A DNA stretch of 64,000 bases from Actinoplanes siamensis (GCF_016862395.1 NZ_BOMW01000043.1:56253-120252), one strand, 5' to 3'; shown: positions 1 through 8,778, counted from the first letter of the stretch. The notes: generated from the letters alone by a model not told the origin. Numbers and translations are program-made.

Positions 1-1506
1 CCGGTCGAGCGGCTGGTCGACGAGCTGCGCGTCCGCACCGTACAGATGGAGTCGGAGGTCTTCGCCCGCCGGCAGGCGCAGGAGCGCAACGTGACGCTGC
101 AGGCGGTCGTCGACGCTTTGGACACCGCGGTGCTGGCCTGTGACCCGACCGGCCGGCCGGTGCTGCGCAACCACGCCGTCCGTGATCTGGTCGGCGACCT
201 GCTCGACGGCCGGCCCGCCGGGGACTGGCCCGACCAGCTGCGGCTGCCGCTGACCCGGGCGCTGAGCGGCGAGCCGGTCCGCGACGCCGAGGTGGTTCTG
301 CACCTGCCCGGCGTGCCCCGGCGCATCCTGCGGGTGCACGCCCACCCGCTCACCGGCCAGTCCGGGCTGGCCGCTGTGGTCGCCCTGCGCGACGTCACCG
401 GGCGCAGCCTCGCCGCCCGGCTGCAGGAGGGCGAGCTGGAGGTGATCCACCTGATCGCGCGGGGCGAGCCGCTGCACCCGGTGATGCGGGCGATCGGCGA
501 GTCGGGCGGCTGGACGGCTACCGAGTTCTGGACGGTCGACGACGTCACCGGCGCGCTGTGCCTCGACGCGTACTGGCCCGAGCCGCCCGCCCTCTGCACG
601 GAGCTGCCGGAACGCGCGTGGCGGGCGGCCGCCGCGCTGTGGACCACCGATCCGCGTACCGGCGCGGCCCTGGTCGTCCCGGTCCCGGCCGGGCCGAAGC
701 CGCTGGGGGTGCTGGTCTGCCGCAGCGACAGCGCCGACGTCCCGGCCGAGCTGCGCACCGCTGTCGTCACCGGGATCGGGGCGCGCCTCGGCGAGCTGCT
801 GGAACGCCGCCGGGCGGAACGCCTGGCCGCGGAACTCGACCGCACCCGCGACGAGTACATCGCGCTGGTCGGCCACGAGCTGCGCACCCCGCTGACCAGC
901 ATCCAGTCCTACACCGACCTGATGCTCGACGACCCGGCGCTCGACGACGAGCAGCGTGAGGCCCTCGAGGTGATGCGCCGCAACACCGGGCGCCTGCGCG
1001 GCATCGTGATGCGGCTGCTCGACGTGGCAGGCATGCGCTGGGGCCACATCGAGCTGCACCGCTCGGCGACGGACCTGACCGAGGTGGTCCGCGAGGCCGC
1101 CGCGGGCCGGGCCCACCTGATGACCGACGCCCCGGAACCGGTGATCGTCTCCGGCGACCGGGAGCGGCTCCGCGAGGTGGTGCACGAGCTGCTGGACAAC
1201 GCGGTGACCTGGGCGGTCCCCGGCACGACGATCGAGGTCGCGGTGCGCGCCGGGGAACGCGCCGGGCTGATCGCCGTGTCGAACACCGGCGAGCCGATCC
1301 CGGCCGGGGAGCGCGGCCGCCTGTTCGACCTGTTCTTCCGCGGCGAGGCGGCCCGGCACCAGGGCGTGCCGGGCAACGGCCTGGGCCTGACGGTGGCCCG
1401 CGCGATCATCGAGCAGCACGGCGGCACCCTGACCGTCAGCGAGACCGGCGAAACCAGGACCACCTTCACCGTACGGCTCCCGGCCAGGCCACCCACGCTC
1501 CTGTGA
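1..1506 (+). CDS. PAS/GAF sensor histidine kinase, 5' truncated by window
   Basis: The frame is already open at base 1, so the true start lies upstream and the first visible ATG (46) need not be the start. In order it shows a helical linker, a PAS-like domain (about residues 20-130), a GAF-like segment (about 145-260), a HisKA helix with the phospho-acceptor His in GHELRTPLTS (codon near base 874), and a HATPase_c domain with N-box HELLDNAV, a G-box at GNGLGLTVA and a C-terminal strand. No transmembrane segment is visible in this part, so it may be cytosolic. It should autophosphorylate and signal to an unseen partner; no response regulator is adjacent. Its order resembles the kinase at 31721-33376, so they may be paralogues. 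Kinase call is sure; the ligand is unknown. Confidence 0.9.
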   Translation, partial: PVERLVDELRVRTVQMESEVFARRQAQERNVTLQAVVDALDTAVLACDPTGRPVLRNHAVRDLVGDLLDGRPAGDWPDQLRLPLTRALSGEPVRDAEVVLHLPGVPRRILRVHAHPLTGQSGLAAVVALRDVTGRSLAARLQEGELEVIHLIARGEPLHPVMRAIGESGGWTATEFWTVDDVTGALCLDAYWPEPPALCTELPERAWRAAAALWTTDPRTGAALVVPVPAGPKPLGVLVCRSDSADVPAELRTAVVTGIGARLGELLERRRAERLAAELDRTRDEYIALVGHELRTPLTSIQSYTDLMLDDPALDDEQREALEVMRRNTGRLRGIVMRLLDVAGMRWGHIELHRSATDLTEVVREAAAGRAHLMTDAPEPVIVSGDRERLREVVHELLDNAVTWAVPGTTIEVAVRAGERAGLIAVSNTGEPIPAGERGRLFDLFFRGEAARHQGVPGNGLGLTVARAIIEQHGGTLTVSETGETRTTFTVRLPARPPTLL

Positions 1507-1564
1507 CCGGGCCCGCGGGCGACCACCGCGGCCGCGATCACCAGCGCCGGCCGGCAGGCCGAAC

Positions 1565-1984
1565 CTATGCGACACATCCGGTCGCGCTGACGACCCAGCG
1601 ATGCGAGCGCAGATACACGTTCTCGTCGTTTCGCAGGGTCCCCTGCGACACGCACCAGTAGAAGTTCTGATAGCCCGATGCGCGGTACAGCGCCACGCCG
1701 GCGTACCGGCTGCTCGTGCCGTTGTTGAAGATGGACCTGACCGGCTGGCTGCCGGACCAGGAGCACGTGATGGGGCTGGCCTGCCAGTCGTTGTCCGCGT
1801 CGCTCCACAGGCACCGCGACCCGGTGCCGTAGGGGCCGGTCCAGACACAGACGTTGCCCGACGGGCATTCCCAGGCCGCCAGCCGCCGCGCCGCGGACGC
1901 CGGAGCGGCCACCGTCGCGGTGGCCGCGACAACGCCCACGCTGAGCGCTGCGGCCAGCACCGCGCGCCTGACGAGGTACCTCAT
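1565..1984 (-). CDS. Secreted peptidase inhibitor I36-like protein
   Basis: The 139-aa product starts at the ATG at 1984, preceded by AGGGAGG at a good distance; a longer upstream frame has no such site. It has an N-terminal Arg-Arg signal peptide with a hydrophobic core ending near APASA (about residue 31). The mature part is Cys- and Trp-rich, with CPSGNVCVWTGPYGTG, SIFNNGTSSRYAGVALY and a final CVA. That pattern matches the small beta/gamma-crystallin-like proteins called peptidase inhibitor family I36 in actinomycetes. It is probably exported and disulphide-bonded. It converges with the upstream kinase. Inhibitor activity is inferred from the family name only. Confidence 0.75.
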   Translation of the reverse strand: MRYLVRRAVLAAALSVGVVAATATVAAPASAARRLAAWECPSGNVCVWTGPYGTGSRCLWSDADNDWQASPITCSWSGSQPVRSIFNNGTSSRYAGVALYRASGYQNFYWCVSQGTLRNDENVYLRSHRWVVSATGCVA

Positions 1985-2685
1985 ACTGACCTCCCTGTGC
2001 CGCCGGCCCCGTGACGTCGCCGGCTGATGGCTCGATCCGGTCCCGGCGCCGGCCCGCGGATTGACCAACGGCCGCTCGTCCGTGCTGCGGTTGTCGCTGA
2101 TCCGCATGGTGCCCGGCACCGTCGTGATCCGGTGAAGCTATCGCCGCCGAAAGGCACTATTCATCGAGTGTCCTCGATTTGTCAGGTTTGCCGCGCGCAT
2201 ACCTGCCCGCGCGGTGAGGGTGCTGCCGCTGCTGCCGTGTCCGGTCGCGCCGGCGTGCTGGCGCCCTGGTGCGAGCAGCGGATGTCGCAAAGGGTGCCGA
2301 AGCTTCAGGGCGTGCGGGAACGCGGCATGGTAACCCAGCCGGCCGACCAACAGGCCGCCGGCCGGGCCCGACGGTCACAGCCGCCACAGCCGCCCGCAGG
2401 GGTGCGGCCGCCGCATTTTGGAGCGGGGCGGGATCGGGAAATCGCGCGGGTGCCGTAGGGCTGAGACTGCGCTCGGCAAGTCCTGCGGGAGCTCTGCGCG
2501 CGCTTCTGGCTCCTCTCCGGGCCGCGGTCCTAGAGCAATGAAACAAGCGGCCGAAGTCAGTCCCTTGATGTCACAGGATCGTGGGTGCTGACACGAAGAT
2601 CCACTTACGCTACTTGCTGTAAGTAGATCGCTACGCCTTGCATACTTTCGGGCTGCAAGGCTTCCTCACGACAGATGGGATTGTT
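1985..2685. other. Intergenic region with one palindrome
   Basis: This 700-bp stretch separates two divergent secreted-protein genes. Overlapping frames on both strands are Arg/Pro-rich shadows without ribosome binding sites, so I call no gene. The right part is less GC-rich and holds a clean palindrome at 2610-2626 (CTACTT, 5-nt loop, AAGTAG) about 60 bp before the ATG at 2686. It could be an operator for the downstream gene. Confidence 0.5.
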
Positions 2686-4098
2686 ATGACGTCACTGCCC
2701 CGATCTCGATCCATGCTCACCTTGATGGGCTGCGCATTGACTGCGCTGCTGGCCGCGCCCGCGCCGCCGGCGACAGCCCGCCCACGCGCTGCCCAGCCAC
2801 ACCCGGCCGTCACGGCCGGCGCAGCCGCGGCGGCGTGTGTTAGCCACGGGCGCGACAACTATCCCGTCGACTACTACTGGAAGAACGCGCTCGGCATGCG
2901 GCTGGGCAGTGGATCGGTCGCGGTCACCACCTCCGCACCCCTGTGGGGCGGAAAGATCGCACCGGGAAGCACCTTCACCCTCGCTCTTGCCCACCGCACC
3001 GCTCAGTGGCCACTGCTGGTGCGCACCTACACCACCACCTGGGACCTGTCGTCGCTGCTGGCCCACGCTGACATCGTCGGCCAGTCCGGCACCGGCACCA
3101 TCAGCGGCAACACCCTGTCGATCACCTCACCCGGCACCAAGACCGATCCAGCCGCCAAGACCATCACCTTCCAGGTTCGGCAAGGCACCGCCGGAAACAG
3201 CATGACCATCCGGCCCACCGGGATCAGCAGCGTCGTCGCCGCCCCCGGCCAACTCGGCAACAACACCGCTGCCGCTCCGATCCAGATCGGCGCCGGACAG
3301 TCCATCGCGCCCACCAGGGCCGTTGACGACGCCGCCACCAGCCAGGGCAAAGCCGTCAGCGTGCCCGTCCTGGCCAACGACACCGCCACCACACCGACGA
3401 TCAGTAACGTCACCCGGCCCGCCAACGGAAACGCGACGATCTCCGGCTCCAACATCACCTACACGCCGGGCCCGGGCTTCGTCGGCACCGACGCCTTCAC
3501 CTACACCGTCGACACCGCCTGCGGCACCAGCACCGCCGAGGTCACCGTCACAGTCGCCTGCACTGACGCACCCATCCGCCTGACCAACGGCAGCTTCGAG
3601 GCACCCCCCGGGACCGGCGTCCAATTCCGTCCCGACGCCTCCACCGACCCGGCCATCGGCTGGCGCACCACCGACACCAGCGGCCAGCTCGAGCTCTGGA
3701 GCAATGCAGCCAACGGGGTCCCCGCAGCCGGCGGCCAGCAGTTCGCCGAGCTCAACGCCTACCAAGCCGCCACGCTGTATCAAGACCTACCCACCGTCCC
3801 GGGAACACGCATGACCTGGTCGCTGTACCACCGAGGCCGGTCCGGCACCGACGTGATGCACGTGCTGATCGGAGCGCCCGGCGCTACCGTCGTCCAGACT
3901 CCCGCCGGGGCTTCCACCCCCGCCATCGCCGACGACAACACCGCCTGGCGCCAGTACACCGGGGTGTACGTCGTACCTGCCGGCCAGACCGTCACCCGCT
4001 TCGCGTTCCAATCGGTGACCACCGCGGGCAACGCCCCAGCAGCAGGCAATTTTCTGGACGGGGTGACCTTCGAAACACCAGCCTGCCCGCCCGCGTGA
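2686..4098 (+). CDS. Secreted protein with Ig-like (Big_9-type) domain
   Basis: I chose the ATG at 2686 because it gives a compact signal peptide (basic start, hydrophobic core, AxA before residue 32); an in-frame TTG at 2638 is less convincing. The 470-aa product has an N-terminal beta-rich region (about 45-205). A bacterial Ig/cadherin-like repeat follows (about 210-290), recognisable by VDDAATSQGKAVSVPVLAND and GFVGTDAFTYTV. The C-terminal domain (about 298-470) opens with LTNGSFEAP and has GWRTTD and FLDGVTFE, like DUF642/carbohydrate-binding jelly rolls. It is probably a cell-surface or extracellular structural or sugar-binding protein. No catalytic motif is seen. Confidence 0.7.
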   Translation: MTSLPRSRSMLTLMGCALTALLAAPAPPATARPRAAQPHPAVTAGAAAAACVSHGRDNYPVDYYWKNALGMRLGSGSVAVTTSAPLWGGKIAPGSTFTLALAHRTAQWPLLVRTYTTTWDLSSLLAHADIVGQSGTGTISGNTLSITSPGTKTDPAAKTITFQVRQGTAGNSMTIRPTGISSVVAAPGQLGNNTAAAPIQIGAGQSIAPTRAVDDAATSQGKAVSVPVLANDTATTPTISNVTRPANGNATISGSNITYTPGPGFVGTDAFTYTVDTACGTSTAEVTVTVACTDAPIRLTNGSFEAPPGTGVQFRPDASTDPAIGWRTTDTSGQLELWSNAANGVPAAGGQQFAELNAYQAATLYQDLPTVPGTRMTWSLYHRGRSGTDVMHVLIGAPGATVVQTPAGASTPAIADDNTAWRQYTGVYVVPAGQTVTRFAFQSVTTAGNAPAAGNFLDGVTFETPACPPA

Positions 4099-4107
4099 AC
4101 ACACTGA

Positions 4108-4260
4108 ACACCATGGGCCACCGGAGTGTCCATCGAGGCCGTCCGCCGTCGGCTCCGGCACGCCTCCACCGAGACCACCCGGCTGTACGCCCTACTCGAC
4201 GACAAGCTCGCCGACGACGAAACCCGCGCCGCACGCCGTCGCGCCCGGGCCAACAGCTAG
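4108..4260 (+). pseudogene. C-terminal remnant of a tyrosine integrase
   Basis: The frame ending at the TAG 4258-4260 reads GVSIEAVRRRLRHASTETTR followed by LYALLDDKLADDETRAARRR. This is the last part of a phage-type tyrosine recombinase: the third catalytic-box His (LRHAS) and the nucleophile Tyr in RLYALL. A stop codon precedes it at 4105 and no catalytic Arg region exists upstream, so only the tail is left. It lies directly after the secreted Ig-like gene and marks an old integration or deletion scar. Confidence 0.75.
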
Positions 4261-4415
4261 ACGACACCGGCCGGGCAAGCGCCCGCGATCAAGATCTCCT
4301 ACCCTGCGGCTCGCCGTAGCTTCGGGAGTCCCGGGCCTTCACGGCCGGGCAGACCGCGGCCCGCCGTAGATCGGCGTTCGGAACATCAGAGGCCCAGCCG
4401 TAGCTTCAGCCCGGC

Positions 4416-4501
4416 ATCAACGGCAACGCTGGTCAACCGTTTGACGGCACGGGCGGCAACCGTCCGGCACTATCGGGGCTCTGACCAGCGTTGCCGTTGA
4501 T
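4416..4501. repeat. Perfect 20-bp inverted repeat, 46-bp spacer
   Basis: The arm ATCAACGGCAACGCTGGTCA at 4416-4435 is matched exactly by its reverse complement at 4482-4501. The 46-bp interior is not coding. The unit could be a miniature inverted-repeat element, the paired ends of a deleted insertion sequence, or a long hairpin. It sits 155 bp after the integrase remnant. The surrounding 4261-4592 holds no gene; GCCGTAGCTTC occurs there twice (near 4313 and 4396). Confidence 0.7.
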
Positions 4502-4592
4502 TTCATACCCCAACACCACAGTCCCCACCAGCACCAAAGAATGTCAGAACAGGGCGATGTGAATGCCTGGCCGCGACCACCGACGCGATGAT

Positions 4593-5060
4593 TCAGCTGC
4601 CCGCAGACGCGGGCAGCGCGCCATCTGCCTGCCTGATCGGCGTGTTCTGAGCGGCGGCCAGCCACCACCGGCCTGCGCGTTCGACGAGCACGTAGAGGGC
4701 CATCTCGGAGAAGCCGTCCGCAACCAGTGCCTGTCGGCGGATGTGCGTCACAACGACGCCGGGCGCGGGCGCCAGGACCGACACGACTTCGAACCGCGAG
4801 GCCGGCGCCGCGGGCGCGGTCAGCGGCGACGACTGGCCCATCAATCGATGGTGAATCGCGTTCAACCCCTCGAAACCTGTCAGAGTCGCCCCGTACGGGC
4901 TGCCCCACAGGATGTCGGCGGCGAACCAGGCGTCGTAGACGTCGGCGTCCAAGGTGTCTCCGCCTCGTTGCAGCTGCGCGGCCAGCTCCGCGGCGACATT
5001 CTCCGCAGTCGTACGAGCCGCCGGGTCGTCCAGCACCACCCGTTGCGCGATCTCTTCCAT
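4593..5060 (-). CDS. SgcJ/EcaC-family (SnoaL/DUF4440-like) protein
   Basis: This small alpha+beta-barrel protein of the DUF4440/SnoaL superfamily has YDAWFAADILWGSPYGAT, GFEGLNAIHHRLM, VVTHIRRQAL and WWLAAAQNTPI, matching the family's conserved Trp and the final strand ending in QNTP. The start is placed at the internal ATG 5060 because AGGAG precedes it at the right distance. An in-frame ATG at 5090 has no ribosome binding site and would lie about 8 bp from the predicted -10 box. Members bind small substrates or act in resistance and detoxification; the substrate here is unknown. A MerR-type promoter lies just upstream. Confidence 0.75.
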   Translation of the reverse strand: MEEIAQRVVLDDPAARTTAENVAAELAAQLQRGGDTLDADVYDAWFAADILWGSPYGATLTGFEGLNAIHHRLMGQSSPLTAPAAPASRFEVVSVLAPAPGVVVTHIRRQALVADGFSEMALYVLVERAGRWWLAAAQNTPIRQADGALPASAGS

Positions 5061-5097
5061 CAGCCGCTCCTGGCTATCACTGTTGTGCATGCCAGAG

Positions 5098-5128
5098 ACG
5101 CTAGGAACTCAACCGAGGTTGAGGTCAA
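5098..5128 (-). promoter_or_regulatory. MerR-type promoter, 19-bp spacer with palindrome
   Basis: Read on the minus strand: TTGACC (-35, 5128-5123), a 19-bp spacer and TAGCGT (-10, 5103-5098). The spacer is filled by a palindrome with 7-bp arms and a 2-bp centre, CTCAACC..GGTTGAG (5108-5123 on the plus strand). Over-long spacers with a central dyad are the hallmark of promoters that MerR-family activators untwist. Transcription should start about 30 bp before the ATG at 5060. No MerR gene is next to it; the only one seen is at 56967-57407. Confidence 0.65.
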
Positions 5129-5210
5129 GCTGTCGTCCGGGCGCCGCCGGGATCCACGGTGTACACCTCGTCAGCCCTTGTCTTGTGGGTGGCGCTGCCC
5201 GGTCGCTTGG

Positions 5211-5675
5211 TCAGCCCAACGAGGCGGGCCGGCCGAGTACCGGCATGTCGTCCACCCGGGTGCCGGGTTGCCACGGCCAGCGGTGGTACCGATCCGGCCA
5301 GACGATCTGCAGGGCCTGCACGGCGGCACCCGTGACGGCGTAGAACTGCGCGGCAACGGGCAGGTGGCGATCCGGCTCGGTCACCGCGACGAGCTCGACC
5401 TCGTGGCCCTCGAGAACGTCGTCGGCGCGCTGGCCGGCGGTCAATACCCGCCGACCCGCGATGACCTCACCGGCAACGGCGCGCAGAACGGGCCGGGAGA
5501 TGTCGGGCGGCAACCCGAACAGAATCAGCTCAGGATGCCCGTGCCCGGTCAGGCCAATCGTGTACCAGCACGTCTCCAGGGCTGTCGGCTGCGGCACGAA
5601 CTGCAGATACACACCTGTTCGCGCGATCGCCTCGCGGATCTGGCCCCGTTCGGTCTCCTGCTGTCCGGCCGCCAT
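5211..5675 (-). CDS. DUF4262 domain protein
   Basis: The 154-aa product starts at the ATG 5675, preceded by GGGAAGG. The sequence TCWYTIGLTGHGHPELILFG, the following segment PDISRPVLRAVAGEVIAG, and LVAVTEPDRHLPVAAQFYAV match DUF4262, a small cytosolic domain of unknown function common in actinobacteria. The C-terminus ends with a Trp/Pro-rich tail (WPDRYHRWPWQPG). It is a single gene; the upstream frame extension to 6050 is antisense low-complexity sequence. Confidence 0.75.
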   Translation of the reverse strand: MAAGQQETERGQIREAIARTGVYLQFVPQPTALETCWYTIGLTGHGHPELILFGLPPDISRPVLRAVAGEVIAGRRVLTAGQRADDVLEGHEVELVAVTEPDRHLPVAAQFYAVTGAAVQALQIVWPDRYHRWPWQPGTRVDDMPVLGRPASLG

Positions 5676-5895
5676 GGTCTGCCTTCCCGCCCCGCCCCTG
5701 TCCGGGCAGCTGACTGGATGCTCTTCCGGGCCGGCTGCATACCCGGCGACATGAACACCCACACCGGGCTGCGGCGAATCAGGCGGCTTTCCTGAGGGCA
5801 CTCGTCCGCTGTCCGCTGTTCGCCGACGTGGTCGCCACGACCCGGCTGTCCGACGGGCAGGTGCTGGCCGGCTGGCCGCCGGCGGTCGCGTTATT

Positions 5896-6345
5896 GTGGG
5901 CGCCGTGAACGGCGCAACCGTGGCGACGATCGGGCGTGGCGCCCGGACGGCGCTGCTGCTGTGCACCGTGTTCGGGCTGGCGTTGATGCACACCCTGGGC
6001 CACGCCGGCGTACGCGCCGAGGAGCCGCGCACCGCGTCGATGATCACCATGTCGCAGGCCGCGAGCCTGGCGCCGGTGTCGTTCGTGGCCGCCGCGGTGA
6101 CCGGGGAGTGCCCGGATGATCACTGCCCCGGCCACCATGATCACGGACAGATGAGCGCCTGGAGCGTGTGCCTGGCCATCCTGGGCGGACTCGCTGTGGT
6201 CCTCCTGCTGGCGATGGCGCTGCTGGCCGCCGCCCGCCCCGGTCCCCGGCCGCGCGGCTCCGGGACACCACTGCGGCATGTCACTCGGGCGCCGCCGGAC
6301 CGTACGGGATTGACCCTCGCTTCGACAGCGGTGCTGCGCATATAG
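5896..6345 (+). CDS. Small His-rich membrane protein, DUF6153-like
   Basis: GTG start at 5896 (a second in-frame GTG at 5905 is possible). The 149-aa protein has an N-terminal hydrophobic helix ending in MHTLGHAG. An extracytoplasmic stretch rich in His and Cys follows (GECPDDHCPGHHDHGQM), then a second transmembrane helix (LGGLAVVLLLAMALLAAARP) and a basic tail. Such proteins are usually found beside DUF305 genes in actinomycetes, as here (DUF305 starts 85 bp downstream). I infer periplasmic-face copper binding or buffering from the His/Cys loop and the copper context. Confidence 0.65.
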   Translation: MGAVNGATVATIGRGARTALLLCTVFGLALMHTLGHAGVRAEEPRTASMITMSQAASLAPVSFVAAAVTGECPDDHCPGHHDHGQMSAWSVCLAILGGLAVVLLLAMALLAAARPGPRPRGSGTPLRHVTRAPPDRTGLTLASTAVLRI

Positions 6346-6430
6346 GAGCCCCACCCCGCGGCCACGGCTATCTGCCGGGCTGCGAGGGCGTTCCTTTGCA
6401 CCCGTTTTCTGTCGAAAGGCGATAACCGCG

Positions 6431-7105
6431 ATGTTGCGTACCTCCATGCTGTCTTCCCCCACCTGGCGCCGTGGCCTGCTGACCGGCGCCGCCGTGACCG
6501 CCACGCTCGTGCTGTCCGCCTGCGGCGGGGACGACACCTCGTCGGATTCCGGCATGAACCACGGCGGCATGACGGCGACCACTGCCGCTTCCGCGGCGGC
6601 GCCGGCGACGTTCAACGATGCCGACGTCATGTTCGCGAGCATGATGATCCCGCACCACCGGCAGGCCGTGGAGATGGCTGGCCTGGCCGGTGGCCGCGCC
6701 GCCGGCGGCGACGTCAAAGACCTCGCCGCGAAGATCGAAGCCGCCCAGCAGCCGGAGATCGACACCATGACCCGGTGGCTGACCGCCTGGGGCCACCCGA
6801 TGCCGGCGATGAACGCCTCCGGCATGCCGGGCATGAACGCCTCGGCCATGCCCGGCATGGATCACGGCTCGATGCCGGGCGTCATGTCACCGGCCGATAT
6901 GGACAAGCTGGCCAAGGCCACGGGTGCCGCGTTCGACAAGCAGTTCCTCACCATGATGATCAGTCACCACGAGGGTGCGGTCACCATGGCCCGGCAGGAA
7001 GTCGCGCAGGGCTCCAACCCGGACGCCAAGGCCCTCGCCCAGAAGATCATCACCGATCAGCAGGCGCAGATCACCGCGATGAGGCAAATCCGCAGCGGCC
7101 TGTGA
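6431..7105 (+). CDS. DUF305 lipoprotein, copper-locus
   Basis: The 224-aa product begins with a lipoprotein signal peptide; the lipobox LSAC puts the lipidated Cys at residue 31. Two DUF305 halves follow, each with the signature His pair: MMIPHHRQAVEMA (about 73) and MMISHHEGAVTMARQ (about 175). Between them lies a Met/His-rich linker (SGMPGM, AMPGMDHGSMPG) typical of Cu(I)-binding loops. DUF305 folds as a ferritin-like four-helix bundle and includes the cyanobacterial copper protein CopM. It should act outside the membrane as a copper-binding protein and is probably co-transcribed with the His-rich gene upstream. Confidence 0.85.
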   Translation: MLRTSMLSSPTWRRGLLTGAAVTATLVLSACGGDDTSSDSGMNHGGMTATTAASAAAPATFNDADVMFASMMIPHHRQAVEMAGLAGGRAAGGDVKDLAAKIEAAQQPEIDTMTRWLTAWGHPMPAMNASGMPGMNASAMPGMDHGSMPGVMSPADMDKLAKATGAAFDKQFLTMMISHHEGAVTMARQEVAQGSNPDAKALAQKIITDQQAQITAMRQIRSGL

Positions 7106-7314
7106 AGCTGGGCTGTACGCCGCCGAGCGCGGCGCGCGGCCTGCCACGTCACCGGTGCCCGCCACGAGGCGGACCCGCTGAGCAGTAACGGACAACGCCG
7201 GTGGCCGGCGATACGCCTGCCACCGGCCCAGCCGAGCATGATCCGATCCGGGGGGGGTGCCCGTATGGCCGATGCCCGTACCGGGCTCACCGGCGGATGT
7301 CGTAGCCTGACCTC

Positions 7315-7743
7315 GTGACGCACCCCCGGCCGAACAGTCCCGCGGCGTGGCCGCTGCGCTGGCTGCTGGCGGTGCTGACCCTGGCCGGTCTCGGACTTTT
7401 TCAAGGGGCGCATTGCGCCGACACACCCGCGACCCACACGCCGCACGTCGGTGTCAGCCGCAGCGACCGGCCGCACGCCGCGACGCACGCGACCGTCGCG
7501 GCTCGCGACGCCGAGGCGCACAGCGACGGCCTCGGCAATCCTGGTCATCATGAAGCGGCCGGCGCGAGCGCCGACGACTGCGACGTCGAGACGCGAACAG
7601 CCCCGTTCACCGTTACGGCCGCCGCCGTGCACGTGCCGGTGGCGGTCACGCGTGTCGGCGTGAGCAGGGCACGCACGTCAGCACCCCGCCCTCGTCACCA
7701 CAGTACGGTCACCCTCAGCCAGCTCGGCGTCAGCCGGATCTAG
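7315..7743 (+). CDS. Secreted/membrane His-rich small protein
   Basis: GTG start at 7315. The 142-aa sequence has one N-terminal hydrophobic segment (LRWLLAVLTLAGLGLFQGAHC), then a low-complexity region with many His (THTPHVG, DRPHAATHATV, HSDGLGNPGHHEA). I do not recognise a family. Position inside the copper locus, a possible Cys directly after the hydrophobic helix and the spread of His suggest a secreted metal-binding peptide, but this is inference. The 209 bp before it hold no gene. Confidence 0.5.
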   Translation: MTHPRPNSPAAWPLRWLLAVLTLAGLGLFQGAHCADTPATHTPHVGVSRSDRPHAATHATVAARDAEAHSDGLGNPGHHEAAGASADDCDVETRTAPFTVTAAAVHVPVAVTRVGVSRARTSAPRPRHHSTVTLSQLGVSRI

Positions 7744-8061
7744 GACACCGGCCGAGCCGTCCCTCGTACCCGGGCGGCGCCTCATCCGGTCATCACGGCA
7801 CAGCCCTTTCCTGCGAGCGGTGCTGTCCTGAACATTCGCGTCGAAAGCCGACCTCACCATGACTTCGTCCAGCAGCATGCCCGCCGGTGGTCCGTCTCGC
7901 GCCACAGCGCGGGGCGACCGGCCCGGTCACCTCGCGCCCCGTCCACCCCGCCGCCCCGACGATACGAACGCGGCCGTCGCGGAACGCCATGACACCGGTC
8001 ACGGCGGCAGAACCGCTACCCACCCGGCGGGTAGGGCGCGTGCCGGTGCGGCGGTGCAGCG
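7744..8061. other. Intergenic region, possible CsoR-like site
   Basis: No convincing gene is present. Near the right end, 28 bp before the hydrolase start, is a palindrome CTACCC-N7-GGGTAG at 8016-8034. Its TACCC/GGGTA arms resemble the candidate CsoR operators before copZ and csoR, so the hydrolase may belong to the copper regulon. Confidence 0.4.
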
Positions 8062-8778
8062 GTGAAGGAACAGATCCTGCCGCCGGTACGCACCAGCCAT
8101 GTCTGGCAGGGGGCACGGGGCCGGTGGTGCTACGACATGTGGGGCCGCAACGGCCGGCCGGTCGTGCTGCTGCCCGCCGTGCTGTTCGACCGGACGATCT
8201 GGTGGCCGCTGGCCGCCGAGCTTCGCCCGTACGCAGCGGTGATCGCCGTCGACCTGCCCGGCCACGGCGGCAACGGCGGTCCGCGGCCGCGGCACACCAC
8301 GCCCGGGGATCTGATCGACGATCTCGCCGGCCTGATCTACCACCTGGGCATCCGGCGTGCCCCGGTCATCGTCGGGCACGCCTCGACAGCCGGCGTGGCC
8401 ACCCTTTTCACCACCCGGTACGCCACCCACGCGGTGATCATCGTCGACGCCGACGGCTTGAGCGCACCGGTGGCCACCTGCCCCGAGCAGTATCTGGCGG
8501 CCTTGCGCCTGGACGACATCCCCGCCGACTTCCGGCCGCTGGCGCAGCCCAACGATGATCCCGAACTGTTCACGGCGTACCAGTCATGCCTGAGCCTGCC
8601 GGCGGCACCGGCCCCGGGCGCCGTCACGGCGGCGCTGGCCGTGCACAGCGGCCCAGCACCGGTGTGCTCCGGCGCCGCGGGGCGCTGCTGGCAGCACCGG
8701 GCCTACGACCGGCCCGGCCGGTTCGCGCAGCTGTCCGAGGTGCACCGTTTGGCCTCGGACATCCGGGCGCTGCTGTAA
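8062..8778 (+). CDS. Alpha/beta hydrolase-fold protein
   Basis: GTG start at 8062. The 238-aa protein shows the alpha/beta-hydrolase order: strand and oxyanion loop (RPVVLLPAVLFDRTIWWPLA), AVIAVDLPGHGGNGG, and a helix-strand leading to VIVGHASTAGVATLF, where the nucleophile elbow is expected. The usual Gly-X-Ser-X-Gly is not intact: the aligned position reads GHASTAG, so the Ser is either shifted by one residue or lost. A late His (EVHRL) could be the catalytic His. It lies between copper genes without an obvious role; substrate unknown. Confidence 0.65.
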   Translation: MKEQILPPVRTSHVWQGARGRWCYDMWGRNGRPVVLLPAVLFDRTIWWPLAAELRPYAAVIAVDLPGHGGNGGPRPRHTTPGDLIDDLAGLIYHLGIRRAPVIVGHASTAGVATLFTTRYATHAVIIVDADGLSAPVATCPEQYLAALRLDDIPADFRPLAQPNDDPELFTAYQSCLSLPAAPAPGAVTAALAVHSGPAPVCSGAAGRCWQHRAYDRPGRFAQLSEVHRLASDIRALL

